A stretch of DNA of 64,000 bases from Gimesia chilikensis (lineage in GTDB: Bacteria > Planctomycetota > Planctomycetia > Planctomycetales > Planctomycetaceae), in the NCBI RefSeq assembly GCF_008329715.1, contig NZ_VTSR01000009.1, positions 1-64,000 on the forward strand. Reading direction: 5' to 3'. Below are positions 56,025 through 64,000 of this stretch, piece by piece (the first letter of the stretch is position 1; every line of letters starts with the position of its first letter). A model generated the notes under the pieces. That model was not told where the DNA came from. It saw only the letters and a list, made by a program, of their open reading frames with translations, and did no database searches. A program made the position numbers and the translations under genes.

Positions 56025-57032
56025 TTACGGAGTCTCGACGACTTCGCCTCCGCCAATCGTAGACAGCGCCTGGTAGGTTCCCAGGTCAACGTTTTCACTG
56101 ATGAAATGCACGGAACCATCGGCATACAGGAAATGACAGCCACCAATGTGCTGACTACGGAAGTTACTGGTCGCGTCTGCGCCACTCAAGGAACAGGTGG
56201 AATAACTTCCCAGATCAATCAGTGTCTCTGTAGTAGCATTCTTATTGATGCGATCTGCCGTACTCCCGAAAATACTGGCCCGGGCCCCGAGCACAGGTTT
56301 AAAGTCAGTATTGGGTGGCTGTGCAACAATCCAGGCTTGAGAAGCTTCAACCACCGGGGAGACCGCTGTGGTACAACCCTGTCCTTCACACAACTTGAAC
56401 TGAGGGCCGGTCCCTGCTTCTCCCATCGCGATCGTATTGCTGGAACCGTCGATGATATCCCGCATCTTGGCACCGCGGTTCAGGTCAAACATCCCTCTGA
56501 CAGTACTGGGATGATTGCTCGAACTGCACCAGCCGATATTTGATCCGCGACAGAGCGCATACGTGGTGATACCAAATGTATTGCCCACAGGCAGCCCCAA
56601 GGCCCCCAAAGCAGAGTCGGTAATCGGGTTCTGCCCGACATTTGACGGACAGACAAACGTAGGCACCACAGTCCGGGCTGCAGCAGCGGACTGGTTTTCC
56701 CAGGCACTCGTCTGATTGTAGAGATTCGAAAGGTTGGTCTGATCAAAATAGGGTAGCATCATCACGATCCCGTTGGAGATAAAGTTACCGCCCCCGGAAG
56801 AAGTGCTGAAATTAACGCTCGTCCCCAGCGGAAACGTGCTGTGTGCTTCGTGATAGTTGTGCATCGCCAGACCGAACTGTTTCATGTTGTTCTTACACTG
56901 CGTGCGACGGGCCGCTTCCCGGGCCTGTTGAACTGCAGGGAGTAACAGTGCGATCAGAATTGCAATGATGGCAATCACGACCAGCAACTCGATGAGAGTG
57001 AAGCCTCGCTTCAGACGTTGACGACATACCAT
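56025..57032 (-). CDS. DUF1559 pseudopilin-like protein (second copy)
   Basis: A 335-residue paralog of the protein at 30633-31580. It has [19 protein letters not shown], then [25 protein letters not shown], and ends with [21 protein letters not shown]. The start was set by GAGGAG before the ATG; upstream frame to 57092 lacks the motif. It is the first gene of a three-gene minus-strand set with an aldehyde dehydrogenase and a cytochrome fusion. Confidence 0.93.
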   Translation of the reverse strand: MVCRQRLKRGFTLIELLVVIAIIAILIALLLPAVQQAREAARRTQCKNNMKQFGLAMHNYHEAHSTFPLGTSVNFSTSSGGGNFISNGIVMMLPYFDQTNLSNLYNQTSAWENQSAAAARTVVPTFVCPSNVGQNPITDSALGALGLPVGNTFGITTYALCRGSNIGWCSSSNHPSTVRGMFDLNRGAKMRDIIDGSSNTIAMGEAGTGPQFKLCEGQGCTTAVSPVVEASQAWIVAQPPNTDFKPVLGARASIFGSTADRINKNATTETLIDLGSYSTCSLSGADATSNFRSQHIGGCHFLYADGSVHFISENVDLGTYQALSTIGGGEVVETP

Positions 57033-57295
57033 AGCGTTACTCCTCGTAGTTCCGTAAAAGTATGAAAAGTGCCTGATCAAATTATCGAACACCGATTCTC
57101 AGAACCGGTTCTGGTAATTACATGACGCGAACACAGTATGAGAGTGCATCCCTTGTCGCCCCCCCCGTCTTTCAAACAGACTGGGAGCTACAAAGTCGCG
57201 TGCTCTCGGAACATTCTTTTCAAACAGAATTGAAGTAGTGGCTGCAGCAGATCTCCCCCTTCGGGAAGCCGCCGCGCATCTCAGCTATTTAGTCC

Positions 57296-57311
57296 GATAC
57301 AGACCTGTATC
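57296..57311. promoter_or_regulatory. Inverted repeat GATACAG-AC-CTGTATC
   Basis: Two perfect 7-bp arms around AC, 16 bp in all. The size and symmetry suit a dimeric TetR- or MarR-type repressor. Confidence 0.5.
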
Positions 57312-57351
57312 AGGTATTAGACGTGACGTTTTCTAAAGTGATTAACCTCGT

Positions 57352-57370
57352 GTTCACCCTAAATGTGAAC
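57352..57370. promoter_or_regulatory. Inverted repeat GTTCAC-N7-GTGAAC
   Basis: Perfect 6-bp arms with a 7-bp spacer. It may be a binding site, but arms this short do occur by chance. Confidence 0.35.
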
Positions 57371-57410
57371 GAAAATTCGACTGATTTTGTCTAAAAAACC
57401 AATAGATCAC

Positions 57411-57424
57411 CGGTAACGTTACCG
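57411..57424. promoter_or_regulatory. 14-bp palindrome CGGTAACGTTACCG
   Basis: A perfect palindrome, followed directly by GTTAC, which repeats half of it. It lies about 175 bases before the TetR start and 105 bases before its -35. It is the best operator candidate in this gap. Confidence 0.55.
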
Positions 57425-57527
57425 TTACAATACACATGCTAGCGACTCGGTTTTTCGATTTCAATATAATTCTTCAGGAATTTCTCGATGGAACCAACCG
57501 CTGATCCGTTCCCCCATTCTGGGAATC

Positions 57528-57556
57528 TTCACAACCACAGGCGTGACAGGTATACT
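57528..57556 (+). promoter_or_regulatory. Promoter of the TetR gene
   Basis: TTCACA (57528-57533), a 17-base spacer and TATACT (57551-57556) fit the housekeeping consensus with five of six matches at each element. It predicts a start near 57563, giving a leader of about 22 bases that contains the GGAG site. Confidence 0.65.
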
Positions 57557-57584
57557 CTTTCAAACCGCCAGGAATGGAGCAAAT

Positions 57585-58214
57585 ATGTCGTCAACTGATA
57601 CCAGTGCAATCTCCCCCAAAAAAGAAGTCTCTTCCCAGGAAGCCATCCTGAAGGCGGCGATTGAAGAGTTCGCCGAACGGGGTGTCGGCGGAGCCCGGAT
57701 CGAGGCGGTCGCCCGCCAGGCCAATTTCAACAAATCACTGATCTATCGCTATTTCACTGATAAACAGGGCCTCTTTGAAGCCGCCCTGCAAAACAAACTC
57801 CAGGAACGCAGCGACACCGTCGAAAAGATCCCCATCGATATCACCGAGATTCTGCAGTACTACTTTGAAGAGAATCTACGCGACCAGAACTATGTTCGCG
57901 TTCTACTGAATGAAGCCCAGCAGAATGCGGGCGCTCCCCTGATCGATGAGCCCTGGCGACGGGAATACTACCAGAATCACATCAACCGTCTAAAAAAATC
58001 GCAGGAAGCGGGCATCGTCTCTGACGAGTTTGACCCGGTCTGCCTGATGTTGATTTTTACCGCCCTGGTCTTTTTTCCAGCCACGCTGCCCCAGCTGGCG
58101 CAGCTGATTTCCGGACACCCGGTTGATTCCGCAGAATTTCAGGAACACTGGAAGAACTGCCTGTCAATCTTCGGAAAGCTGTTTCAACCACAGCCACCCG
58201 ACGAAAAACAATAA
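57585..58214 (+). CDS. TetR/AcrR-family transcriptional regulator
   Basis: A 209-residue repressor. The N-terminal HTH (about 17-62) reads ILKAAIEEFAERGVGGARIEAVARQANFNKSLIYRYF, the family signature; the C-terminal ligand domain is less conserved. The ATG with GGAG five bases upstream was chosen over an in-frame start 14 codons earlier. Targets are unknown; the palindromes upstream suggest autoregulation. Confidence 0.9.
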   Translation: MSSTDTSAISPKKEVSSQEAILKAAIEEFAERGVGGARIEAVARQANFNKSLIYRYFTDKQGLFEAALQNKLQERSDTVEKIPIDITEILQYYFEENLRDQNYVRVLLNEAQQNAGAPLIDEPWRREYYQNHINRLKKSQEAGIVSDEFDPVCLMLIFTALVFFPATLPQLAQLISGHPVDSAEFQEHWKNCLSIFGKLFQPQPPDEKQ

Positions 58215-58604
58215 CGCAATCCATTACCTCTAATACACTTAGGGATATTGCGCGGCCTTTAATATCTCATTGGATCGAGCCGACCGGAACCGGACAAAAC
58301 CTGCTGCGCCATCCGGGAACACAGCGCGACAGAATTTCCTCAGGTTTGACCAACAGATCTACACCCAGATGCGTAATAAGACCTACGGAACTGCTGTCTC
58401 AAAAGAACCTTCGTTCTGACAACAGCAATTCATTAAATCCGCCGCTGTCAGGTAGATCGGAGACGCCTAACTGGAAAATGTCATCTTGTCCTCTTTTCCG
58501 AGATCCTATAATATCAAATGGCTTACATAAGTGAATTCCCGGTGTCACGTCGGCTTCACTGATGCTTTCTCTTTCACATGAATTTCAGATAACGGACGAA
58601 ACTT
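58215..58604. other. Intergenic region TetR / protease
   Basis: A 390-base gap. A short frame at 58346-58534 has no start signal and poor composition and was rejected. TATAAT occurs near 58507-58512 about 95 bases before the protease start, but its -35 is weak. Confidence 0.45.
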
Positions 58605-60653
58605 ATGAAGTTAAATCCTCCCTCAAAAGCAGCCTCTGCTCTCAGTCTCTGCATGGTTCTCCTGCTGGGAACCGCAATCTTCGCTCAGCAGGCCTCTGTC
58701 TCTGATTCTTCCAATGACTCTGTCACAGCCAAACGCGTCTGTGCCATGGTCAGTCGGTTCCATATCAGCGGCAAACCCATCAATGACGAGATCTCGGCGA
58801 AACTGATGAAACGTTTCATCAAGCAGCTCGATCCACAGAAGCTCTACTTCTACAAATCCGACATCGAGCAATTTGAGGCGGAAAAGGACCAGCTGGACGA
58901 CAAACTGGCCGTCGGCGATGTCAGCTTTGCTTACAATGCCTTTGACCTCTACCTCCAGCGTCTGCAGGAGCGGATGGACTACGCCCAGCAGCTCGTCGAT
59001 GTCGATCATGACTTCTCCGTCGATGAATCGATCATCGTCGATGCCAAAGATCTCGATTTTGCCAAAGATCAGAACGAGATGAACGAACGCTGGAGAAAAC
59101 GGGTCAAATACGATCTGCTCAACCTGATTCTGGAAGACACCGAACTCGCAAAAGCCCGCGAGCAGTTACACAAACGTTATCGCAACAATCTCCGCACCAT
59201 GGCTCAGACTGAAAAGCCTGAGAAACTGGAGATGTACCTCAGCGCCCTGACTCACTGCTTCGATCCTCACTCCAGCTACATGTCTCCCCAGACACTGGAA
59301 GATTTCCGGATCAGCATGGAACTCAGCCTCGATGGGATCGGTGCCGCTCTGCGTTCTGAAGAAGGTTACACCGTCGTTGCGGAAATCGTCCCCGGTGGTG
59401 CAGCCGATGCAGACGGTCGCCTTAAAGCAGGTGACAAAATCGTTGGCGTTGCCCAGGAAGATGGCGAGTTCGTCGATGTTGTCGAAATGAAACTCAGCAA
59501 AGTTGTACGTTATATCCGTGGCAAACGAGGCACCGTAGTTCAACTGCGGGTCAAAAAAGAGAAAAACAATGCCATGGAAGTTTATAAACTGACCCGGAAG
59601 AAGATCGAACTGAGCACTTCCGAAGTCAAAGGGAAAATCATCGATACCGGAGAACGTCTCCCCGGCAAGACCGGACGTATCGGCGTGATCAGCATCCCTT
59701 CGTTCTATCGGGATTTCCGTGGAGCACAACGGGGTGATGAGAACTTCAAGAGTACCGCCCGCGATGTCCGTCAGGTACTTTACGACTTCCGTGATCAGGG
59801 TGGCGTCGATGGCGTTGTTATCGATCTGCGGTTCAACGGTGGTGGTGCACTCAGCGAAGCCATCGAAGTTTCCGGTCTGTTTGTTGACGAAGGCCCTGTC
59901 GTGCAGGTTAAGCAGATGGACGGCGAACGCAAAATCCACAGCGACGTTGAACCGGGTGCAGTTTACACCGGTCCGCTGGTTGTGGTCTGTAACCGCCTCT
60001 CCGCTTCTGCTTCCGAGATCTTTGCCGGCGTCATCAAAGACTACAAGCGGGGCATCATCATCGGTGATACCACCACTCACGGTAAAGGAACGGTACAGAA
60101 CGTAATGCCGGTCAGCAACCAGATGTTCTCCTTCCTCAAAGGCCAGGACCTGGGTGCTCTGAAACTGACCATCAACCAGTTCTACCGCGTCAACGGCGAC
60201 AGTACTCAGAACCGGGGCGTCCGTTCCGACATCGTTCTGCCTTCGCTGATCGACAATATGGACCTGGGTGAATCCTTCCTGGATGATGCGATGGAGTTCG
60301 ACAAAACCGAAATCGCTCCACACGAATCACTGGGAATGGTCAGTCCGAAAATCCTGGATTACCTGAAGCAGGCCAGCACCAAACGTGTTGTGGCTGACAA
60401 AGACTTCAAAGAAACCCAGGATGAGATCAACAAGTATCTGAAAAAGAAAAATCAGAAAACCATCTCTCTGGTCGAAGCCGAACGGCGTAAAGAACTGTCG
60501 AACGACAAAGAGGAAAAGAAAAAAGAAGACGAGAAGAAGGACGAAGCAGCTGACAAAGATATCTTCAAGAAGGATCACTACAACGATGAGATCCTGAATA
60601 TCACTGTCGACTACATGAATGTGCTCAAAAATATGAACACAGTCCAACGCTAG
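58605..60653 (+). CDS. prc: Tail-specific protease (Prc/CtpA family, S41)
   Basis: A 682-residue periplasmic protease. A signal peptide ends near AIFAQQA, an N-terminal helical domain follows, and a PDZ domain is at about 235-320 (GIGAALRSEEGYTVVAEIVPGGAADADG). The S41 core has RFNGGGALSEAIEVSGLF, the serine segment SASASE (466-471, Ser468 likely) and Lys494 in HGKGTVQ, the catalytic dyad. A lysine/glutamate-rich stretch comes near the C terminus. It degrades proteins from the C terminus. GGACGAAACTT precedes the ATG. Confidence 0.94.
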   Translation: MKLNPPSKAASALSLCMVLLLGTAIFAQQASVSDSSNDSVTAKRVCAMVSRFHISGKPINDEISAKLMKRFIKQLDPQKLYFYKSDIEQFEAEKDQLDDKLAVGDVSFAYNAFDLYLQRLQERMDYAQQLVDVDHDFSVDESIIVDAKDLDFAKDQNEMNERWRKRVKYDLLNLILEDTELAKAREQLHKRYRNNLRTMAQTEKPEKLEMYLSALTHCFDPHSSYMSPQTLEDFRISMELSLDGIGAALRSEEGYTVVAEIVPGGAADADGRLKAGDKIVGVAQEDGEFVDVVEMKLSKVVRYIRGKRGTVVQLRVKKEKNNAMEVYKLTRKKIELSTSEVKGKIIDTGERLPGKTGRIGVISIPSFYRDFRGAQRGDENFKSTARDVRQVLYDFRDQGGVDGVVIDLRFNGGGALSEAIEVSGLFVDEGPVVQVKQMDGERKIHSDVEPGAVYTGPLVVVCNRLSASASEIFAGVIKDYKRGIIIGDTTTHGKGTVQNVMPVSNQMFSFLKGQDLGALKLTINQFYRVNGDSTQNRGVRSDIVLPSLIDNMDLGESFLDDAMEFDKTEIAPHESLGMVSPKILDYLKQASTKRVVADKDFKETQDEINKYLKKKNQKTISLVEAERRKELSNDKEEKKKEDEKKDEAADKDIFKKDHYNDEILNITVDYMNVLKNMNTVQR

Positions 60654-60679
60654 TCTCACTGGATATGATTCCCCCCGGT

Positions 60680-60714
60680 AGCTCCGACTCTCAATTGAGG
60701 GTCGGAGCTTTTTT
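60680..60714 (+). terminator. Intrinsic terminator after prc
   Basis: AGCTCCGAC / GTCGGAGCT forms a 9-bp stem with an inner CTCAA/TTGAG stem; six Ts follow. It lies 27 bases after the protease stop. Confidence 0.88.
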
Positions 60715-60745
60715 CATTCGCTGCTAGATTTCTTCAGGATACCAG

Positions 60746-61813
60746 ATGCAGAACCCTGCCTCCCTGCCCCGCTATGATCGCCTGCAGACTTACCAGTGGA
60801 ACTACGCGCATGCGCCTGCACCGCAGGAGCTCGATATCCCAGCTGTTCCCGGCAACTGGAGCTTCTGCGGGCTCCCCGTCCCTTCCCCACTGGGTATCCC
60901 CGCCGGTCCGCTGCTCAATGGAAAATGGGTCCTCTATTATGCCAGCCTGGGCTTCGATGTTTTGACCTACAAAACGGTTCGCTCTTCCGCACGGGAATGC
61001 TACCCGCTTCCCAACCTGCAGCCGGTGACTGCATCCTCCATGACTGGACAGGAATCGCAGGTCACCCTCACCGATCAGATGCAGGGAAGCTGGGCCGTCT
61101 CTTTCGGTATGCCTTCCGCTGCCCCGGAAATCTGGCGTGACGATATCACTCGTACCCGTGAGTTACTGCCTGAAGAAAAAATCCTGTCCGTTTCCGTCGT
61201 CGGCAGCCTGCAGCACGGCTGGTCCCTGGAAGATCTCGCCGAAGATTACGCGATCTGTGCCCGCTGGGCCCGTGAGAGCGGTGCCGACTGTATTGAAACG
61301 AACTTCTCCTGCCCCAATGTCTGCACCCGCGACGGACAGTTATATCAGCAACCTGAGGCTGCCACTCTGGTTGCCAGCCGCGTCCGAGAGGCGATCGGCG
61401 ACACTCCCTACCTGATCAAAATCGGACATCTAACTCAGGAAGAGACCGCCCGTGATTTCCTGCAGGCGGTCGCTCCCTTCGTGACAGCAATCGTGATGAC
61501 CAACAGTGTCGCCACTACGGTCACCGATCCCCGGGGCACTCCCTTATTCAACGGCGAGCAGCGGGGAATCTGCGGTACCGCTACCCGTGAAGCCTCTCTG
61601 CATCAGCTAAAATGCTTTGCCCGACTGATCGCAGATTTACCTCAAAATGTAAACCGTCCGGAGCTGGTTTCCTGTGGCGGCATCAGTACAGCAGAGGATG
61701 TCAGAGAGTTCCTGAATGCCGGTGCCCAGGCCACTCATCTGGCGACGGCGGCCATGATCGACCCGCTGATTGCCCGGCAAATCCGTACAGAACTCGCGCA
61801 AAAAGCGTCTTGA
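60746..61813 (+). CDS. Dihydroorotate dehydrogenase-like flavoenzyme
   Basis: A 355-residue FMN-barrel protein. SPLGIPAGPLLNGKWVLYYASLGFDVLTYKTV is the N-terminal class I DHODH pattern, and TNFSCPNV carries Cys189, at the position of the catalytic cysteine of class IA enzymes. GGISTAEDVREFLNAGAQ binds the FMN phosphate. It differs from standard PyrD in length and central loops, so it may be a relative with another substrate. AGGATACCAG precedes the ATG. Confidence 0.8.
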   Translation: MQNPASLPRYDRLQTYQWNYAHAPAPQELDIPAVPGNWSFCGLPVPSPLGIPAGPLLNGKWVLYYASLGFDVLTYKTVRSSARECYPLPNLQPVTASSMTGQESQVTLTDQMQGSWAVSFGMPSAAPEIWRDDITRTRELLPEEKILSVSVVGSLQHGWSLEDLAEDYAICARWARESGADCIETNFSCPNVCTRDGQLYQQPEAATLVASRVREAIGDTPYLIKIGHLTQEETARDFLQAVAPFVTAIVMTNSVATTVTDPRGTPLFNGEQRGICGTATREASLHQLKCFARLIADLPQNVNRPELVSCGGISTAEDVREFLNAGAQATHLATAAMIDPLIARQIRTELAQKAS

Positions 61814-61911
61814 GAACCCCGGGTTAGAGCAAAGGCCCCTGCCTGTCTGTTTTTTCTGAATCGCTGGTTTTGTCGCTCGACCCATCGCAGCAGGTACCGT
61901 AAGATGATGGC

Positions 61912-62940
61912 ATGAATGCCATTGTCGTCCGAAATCTCGAGAAAACGTACAAAGTCTACCAGAAAAACGAAGGGGTTTTTGCCTCTTTGAAAGGCCTCTG
62001 GAAGCGCGATCATAAAACCGTTCACGCGGTGACCGATGTCAGTTTCACCATCGAACAGGGGGAAATCGTCGCTTTCCTCGGTCCGAATGGCGCAGGCAAA
62101 ACCACAACCCTGAAACTTCTTTCAGGCCTGATTTTCCCCTCAGCAGGCGAAGCTACCGTGCTGGGACACGTTCCCTGGAAACGCGAAAACGAATACCGCC
62201 GCCGCTTCTCGCTGGTCATGGGACAGAAGAACCAGCTCTGGTGGGACCTTCCGGCACAGGAATCTTTCCGGCTGCACAAAGAGATCTATCGCATCGACCC
62301 ACAGCAGTATGATCGCCGGATTGATGAACTCACCAGCCTGCTCGAAGTCAAACATCTGATCGGCCAGCCGGTCCGCGAACTTTCCCTCGGTGAGCGGATG
62401 CGCATGGAACTCATCGCCGCCCTGCTGCACCGCCCTGATGTTCTGCTGCTCGACGAACCCACGATCGGCCTGGATGTCGTTTCACAACGCCGCGTGCAGG
62501 AGTTTCTGAAATACTACCAGAATGAGCAGAAGACGACGGTCGTACTCACCAGTCATTATATGAAAGATGTGGAAGCCCTCTGCAAACGGGCCATCATCAT
62601 CAACCAGGGGAGCATCAAGCACGATGGCCCCTTGAGCGACATTCTCGACCGCTTCAGTAATTACAAAATTATGGACGTCCAGTTTGACGGTGATGACATG
62701 CCCCGCGACTTCTCACAATGGGGTGAGGTCCTCGAAAATGAAGCGCCACGCGTGAAACTCAAAGTCCCCCGGAATAAAATTCCGGAGATCCTCTCCAGCC
62801 TGCTCGCGAAATACCGAATACTCGATGTCGGCGTCCAGGAACGCCCCCTGGAAGAGGTCATCGCAGAAGTCTTTACCGAACACAAAGAGACGCCGGACTA
62901 CCAGCAGGCCCAGAGCCTGGAGCCTACAACAACCGAGTAA
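61912..62940 (+). CDS. ABC-2 exporter ATP-binding protein
   Basis: A 342-residue ATPase. Walker A GPNGAGKT (57-64), signature LSLGERMR, Walker [12 protein letters not shown] and the H-loop LTSHYMKDV are intact. A C-terminal extension of about 100 residues follows. It powers export with the permease genes downstream (62989 and 63961). Substrate unknown. Confidence 0.92.
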   Translation: MNAIVVRNLEKTYKVYQKNEGVFASLKGLWKRDHKTVHAVTDVSFTIEQGEIVAFLGPNGAGKTTTLKLLSGLIFPSAGEATVLGHVPWKRENEYRRRFSLVMGQKNQLWWDLPAQESFRLHKEIYRIDPQQYDRRIDELTSLLEVKHLIGQPVRELSLGERMRMELIAALLHRPDVLLLDEPTIGLDVVSQRRVQEFLKYYQNEQKTTVVLTSHYMKDVEALCKRAIIINQGSIKHDGPLSDILDRFSNYKIMDVQFDGDDMPRDFSQWGEVLENEAPRVKLKVPRNKIPEILSSLLAKYRILDVGVQERPLEEVIAEVFTEHKETPDYQQAQSLEPTTTE

Positions 62941-62988
62941 CTCCGTCTGCCACCAGTAAACATATTCTTAGCATTTCCATAAAGAACC

Positions 62989-63813
62989 ATGATCGCCAGC
63001 CTGCGGACCAACTGGATCATCCTCAAAACATCAATCGAAGAACGACTGGTGTACCGGGGAGATTTCGTCTTCGCGACCTTCGTCCGCTTCCTGCCGATCG
63101 TCACTCAGATCTTCCTGTGGGGCGCCATTTACGGCATCCACACGTCTAAGCCGATCAGTAATATTAAAGGCTACAACTACCAGGAAATGGTCGCCTACTA
63201 CCTGCTGGTAATGATCGGACGTGCCTTTTCCAGCATGCCCGGCCTGGCCAACGGCATCGCCAACGATGTGCGGGATGGCACGATTAAAAAATATCTGATT
63301 CAGCCGATCGATATGCTGGGCTATCTCTTCTGGGCCCGCATGGCTCATAAGCTGGTGTACTATATGGTCGCCCTCGGTCCGTTTATCCTGCTCTTCTACC
63401 TCTGTCGGGATTACTTCTCGGGCTGGCCGGATGCCTTTACAATTTTCGCCTGGATCCTCTCCCTGCTGATGGCCTTTCTCGTCGGTTTCCTGATTGAGTC
63501 ACTGATCGGCCTGATTGCGTTCTGGTTCCTGGAAGTCAGCTCGTTGATCTTTATCTATATGATGCTCAACTACTTCCTTTCGGGCCACATGATCCCCTTG
63601 GATCTCTTTCCGGAACCGCTGAGTCAGTGGATGCAGCTGCTGCCATTCAAATACCTGGCCTACTTTCCCGGGACCGTCATTCTGGGGAAATATACCCATC
63701 AGGAACTGATCATCGAATTGTCCATTGAAGTGGTCTGGATTGTCGTCCTGTTTTCTCTGAATCGGATCGCCTTCCAGCGGGGCATCCGCCGTTACAGTGC
63801 CTTCGGTGGTTAA
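62989..63813 (+). CDS. ABC-2 family permease
   Basis: A 274-residue membrane protein with six predicted transmembrane helices, e.g. [19 protein letters not shown] and [22 protein letters not shown], and the family segment [16 protein letters not shown]. It pairs with the ATPase 48 bases upstream to form an exporter. Substrate unknown. The start has only a weak ribosome binding site. Confidence 0.88.
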   Translation: MIASLRTNWIILKTSIEERLVYRGDFVFATFVRFLPIVTQIFLWGAIYGIHTSKPISNIKGYNYQEMVAYYLLVMIGRAFSSMPGLANGIANDVRDGTIKKYLIQPIDMLGYLFWARMAHKLVYYMVALGPFILLFYLCRDYFSGWPDAFTIFAWILSLLMAFLVGFLIESLIGLIAFWFLEVSSLIFIYMMLNYFLSGHMIPLDLFPEPLSQWMQLLPFKYLAYFPGTVILGKYTHQELIIELSIEVVWIVVLFSLNRIAFQRGIRRYSAFGG

Positions 63814-63960
63814 ACTCAGCAATCACCGCCCCGAGGGGCGCTCTAAAACCACCCCGCAGGCCTGTTCTACCCCCTGGAATCACTGGTTTCCACACCCTCT
63901 GAGCGAAACTTTAACATTTCCCCCTTAGACGGATCGGCCCCACTCTGCTAGAATGCTGGC

Positions 63961-64000
63961 ATGGATGTGGTGTACTTCCGACATCTGCGACACCTCGCCA
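63961..64000 (+). CDS. Probable second ABC-2 permease, cut by the window end
   Basis: Only 13 codons (MDVVYFRHLRHLA) are visible. The place after an ABC-2 ATPase and permease suggests the second permease of the exporter. TGCTAGAAT lies six bases before the ATG, like the extended -10 of greA. If it is a promoter, the mRNA would be nearly leaderless. Confidence 0.45.
   Translation, partial: MDVVYFRHLRHLA

Larger units (their letters stand above)
57033..57584. other. Divergent intergenic region DUF1559 / TetR gene
   Basis: A 552-base gap with no ORF. Between 57290 and 57430 there are three separate inverted repeats, listed below, and a promoter for the TetR gene at 57528-57556. This density of palindromes is unusual for the window. 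Confidence 0.6.

Noticed and set aside
58346..58534. 62-codon frame between TetR and protease genes
   Set aside because: No ribosome binding site and no protein-like pattern.
59166..60323. 385-codon minus-strand frame
   Set aside because: Antisense to the Prc protease; composition is a shadow of it.
1..64000. tRNA genes, rRNA genes, CRISPR arrays and insertion sequences
   Set aside because: I looked for T-loop patterns, regular repeat arrays, transposase motifs and terminal repeats and saw none. A short tRNA could be missed by eye; tRNAscan-SE would decide.

Overview
The window looks like chromosomal DNA from a planctomycete, with a Gimesia-type member of Planctomycetales as a plausible guess. 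The best evidence is two DUF1559 pseudopilin-like genes (30633-31580 and 56025-57032) with the N-terminal prepilin motif [20 protein letters not shown]. Supporting signs are large secreted PQQ-like propeller proteins, a Gfo/Idh oxidoreductase beside a xylose-isomerase-like barrel protein, and secreted proteins of unknown family. No rRNA, tRNA, CRISPR array, insertion sequence or phage gene was recognised. About 52 protein genes fill the window on both strands.

Layout. 101-4123 (-) is a molybdenum hydroxylase operon (FAD, 2Fe-2S and Mo subunits, then a MoaD-like protein). 4584-7595 (+) is a bifunctional proline-to-glutamate enzyme. 7608-9593 (-) is a secreted protein with an internal duplication. 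9642-14234 (-) is a housekeeping block, rplY-pth-rpsF-ssb-rplI-dnaB, without rpsR. 14864-20781 (+) holds a 1580-residue secreted propeller protein, a cysteine-rich predicted lipoprotein and a secreted protein with two CCGxC modules. 20914-23155 (-) is argC-argJ. 23654-27239 (+) is a sugar cluster (cupin, TIM barrel, Gfo/Idh), followed by greA behind a promoter-hairpin leader. 27968-32434 (-) has a BON protein, a secreted hydrolase, a lipoprotein/DUF1559 pair and a small acidic protein. 32950-34983 (-) is an FHA-GAF-sigma54 activator.

The right half has a second propeller protein and a three-zinc-ribbon protein (+), then a minus-strand run: lipoprotein, rplT-rpmI (no infC), fliM, proA, a cyclic-nucleotide-binding protein, a glutamate dehydrogenase and an SGNH-like protein. 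45216-51907 (+) has an M20 peptidase, ispA-dxs (first steps of isoprenoid synthesis), a secreted protein and a degenerate GGDEF protein. 51917-57032 (-) is a DUF1559 gene, an aldehyde dehydrogenase and a beta-helix/diheme cytochrome fusion. 57585-64000 (+) has a TetR regulator, a Prc-type protease, a dihydroorotate-dehydrogenase-like enzyme and an ABC-2 exporter that runs off the end.

Links between genes: the proline dehydrogenase, proA and glutamate dehydrogenase all act around glutamate semialdehyde and glutamate, and argJ/argC also draw on glutamate, but they are in separate operons. The items most worth a second look are the greA leader (27258-27322), the cysteine-rich/double-CCGxC pair (19703-20781), the cytochrome fusion with its aldehyde dehydrogenase (51917-55960), and the cluster of inverted repeats upstream of the TetR gene (57296-57424). 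Assignments come from reading the sequence by eye. Starts were chosen by Shine-Dalgarno spacing and several are GTG or TTG.
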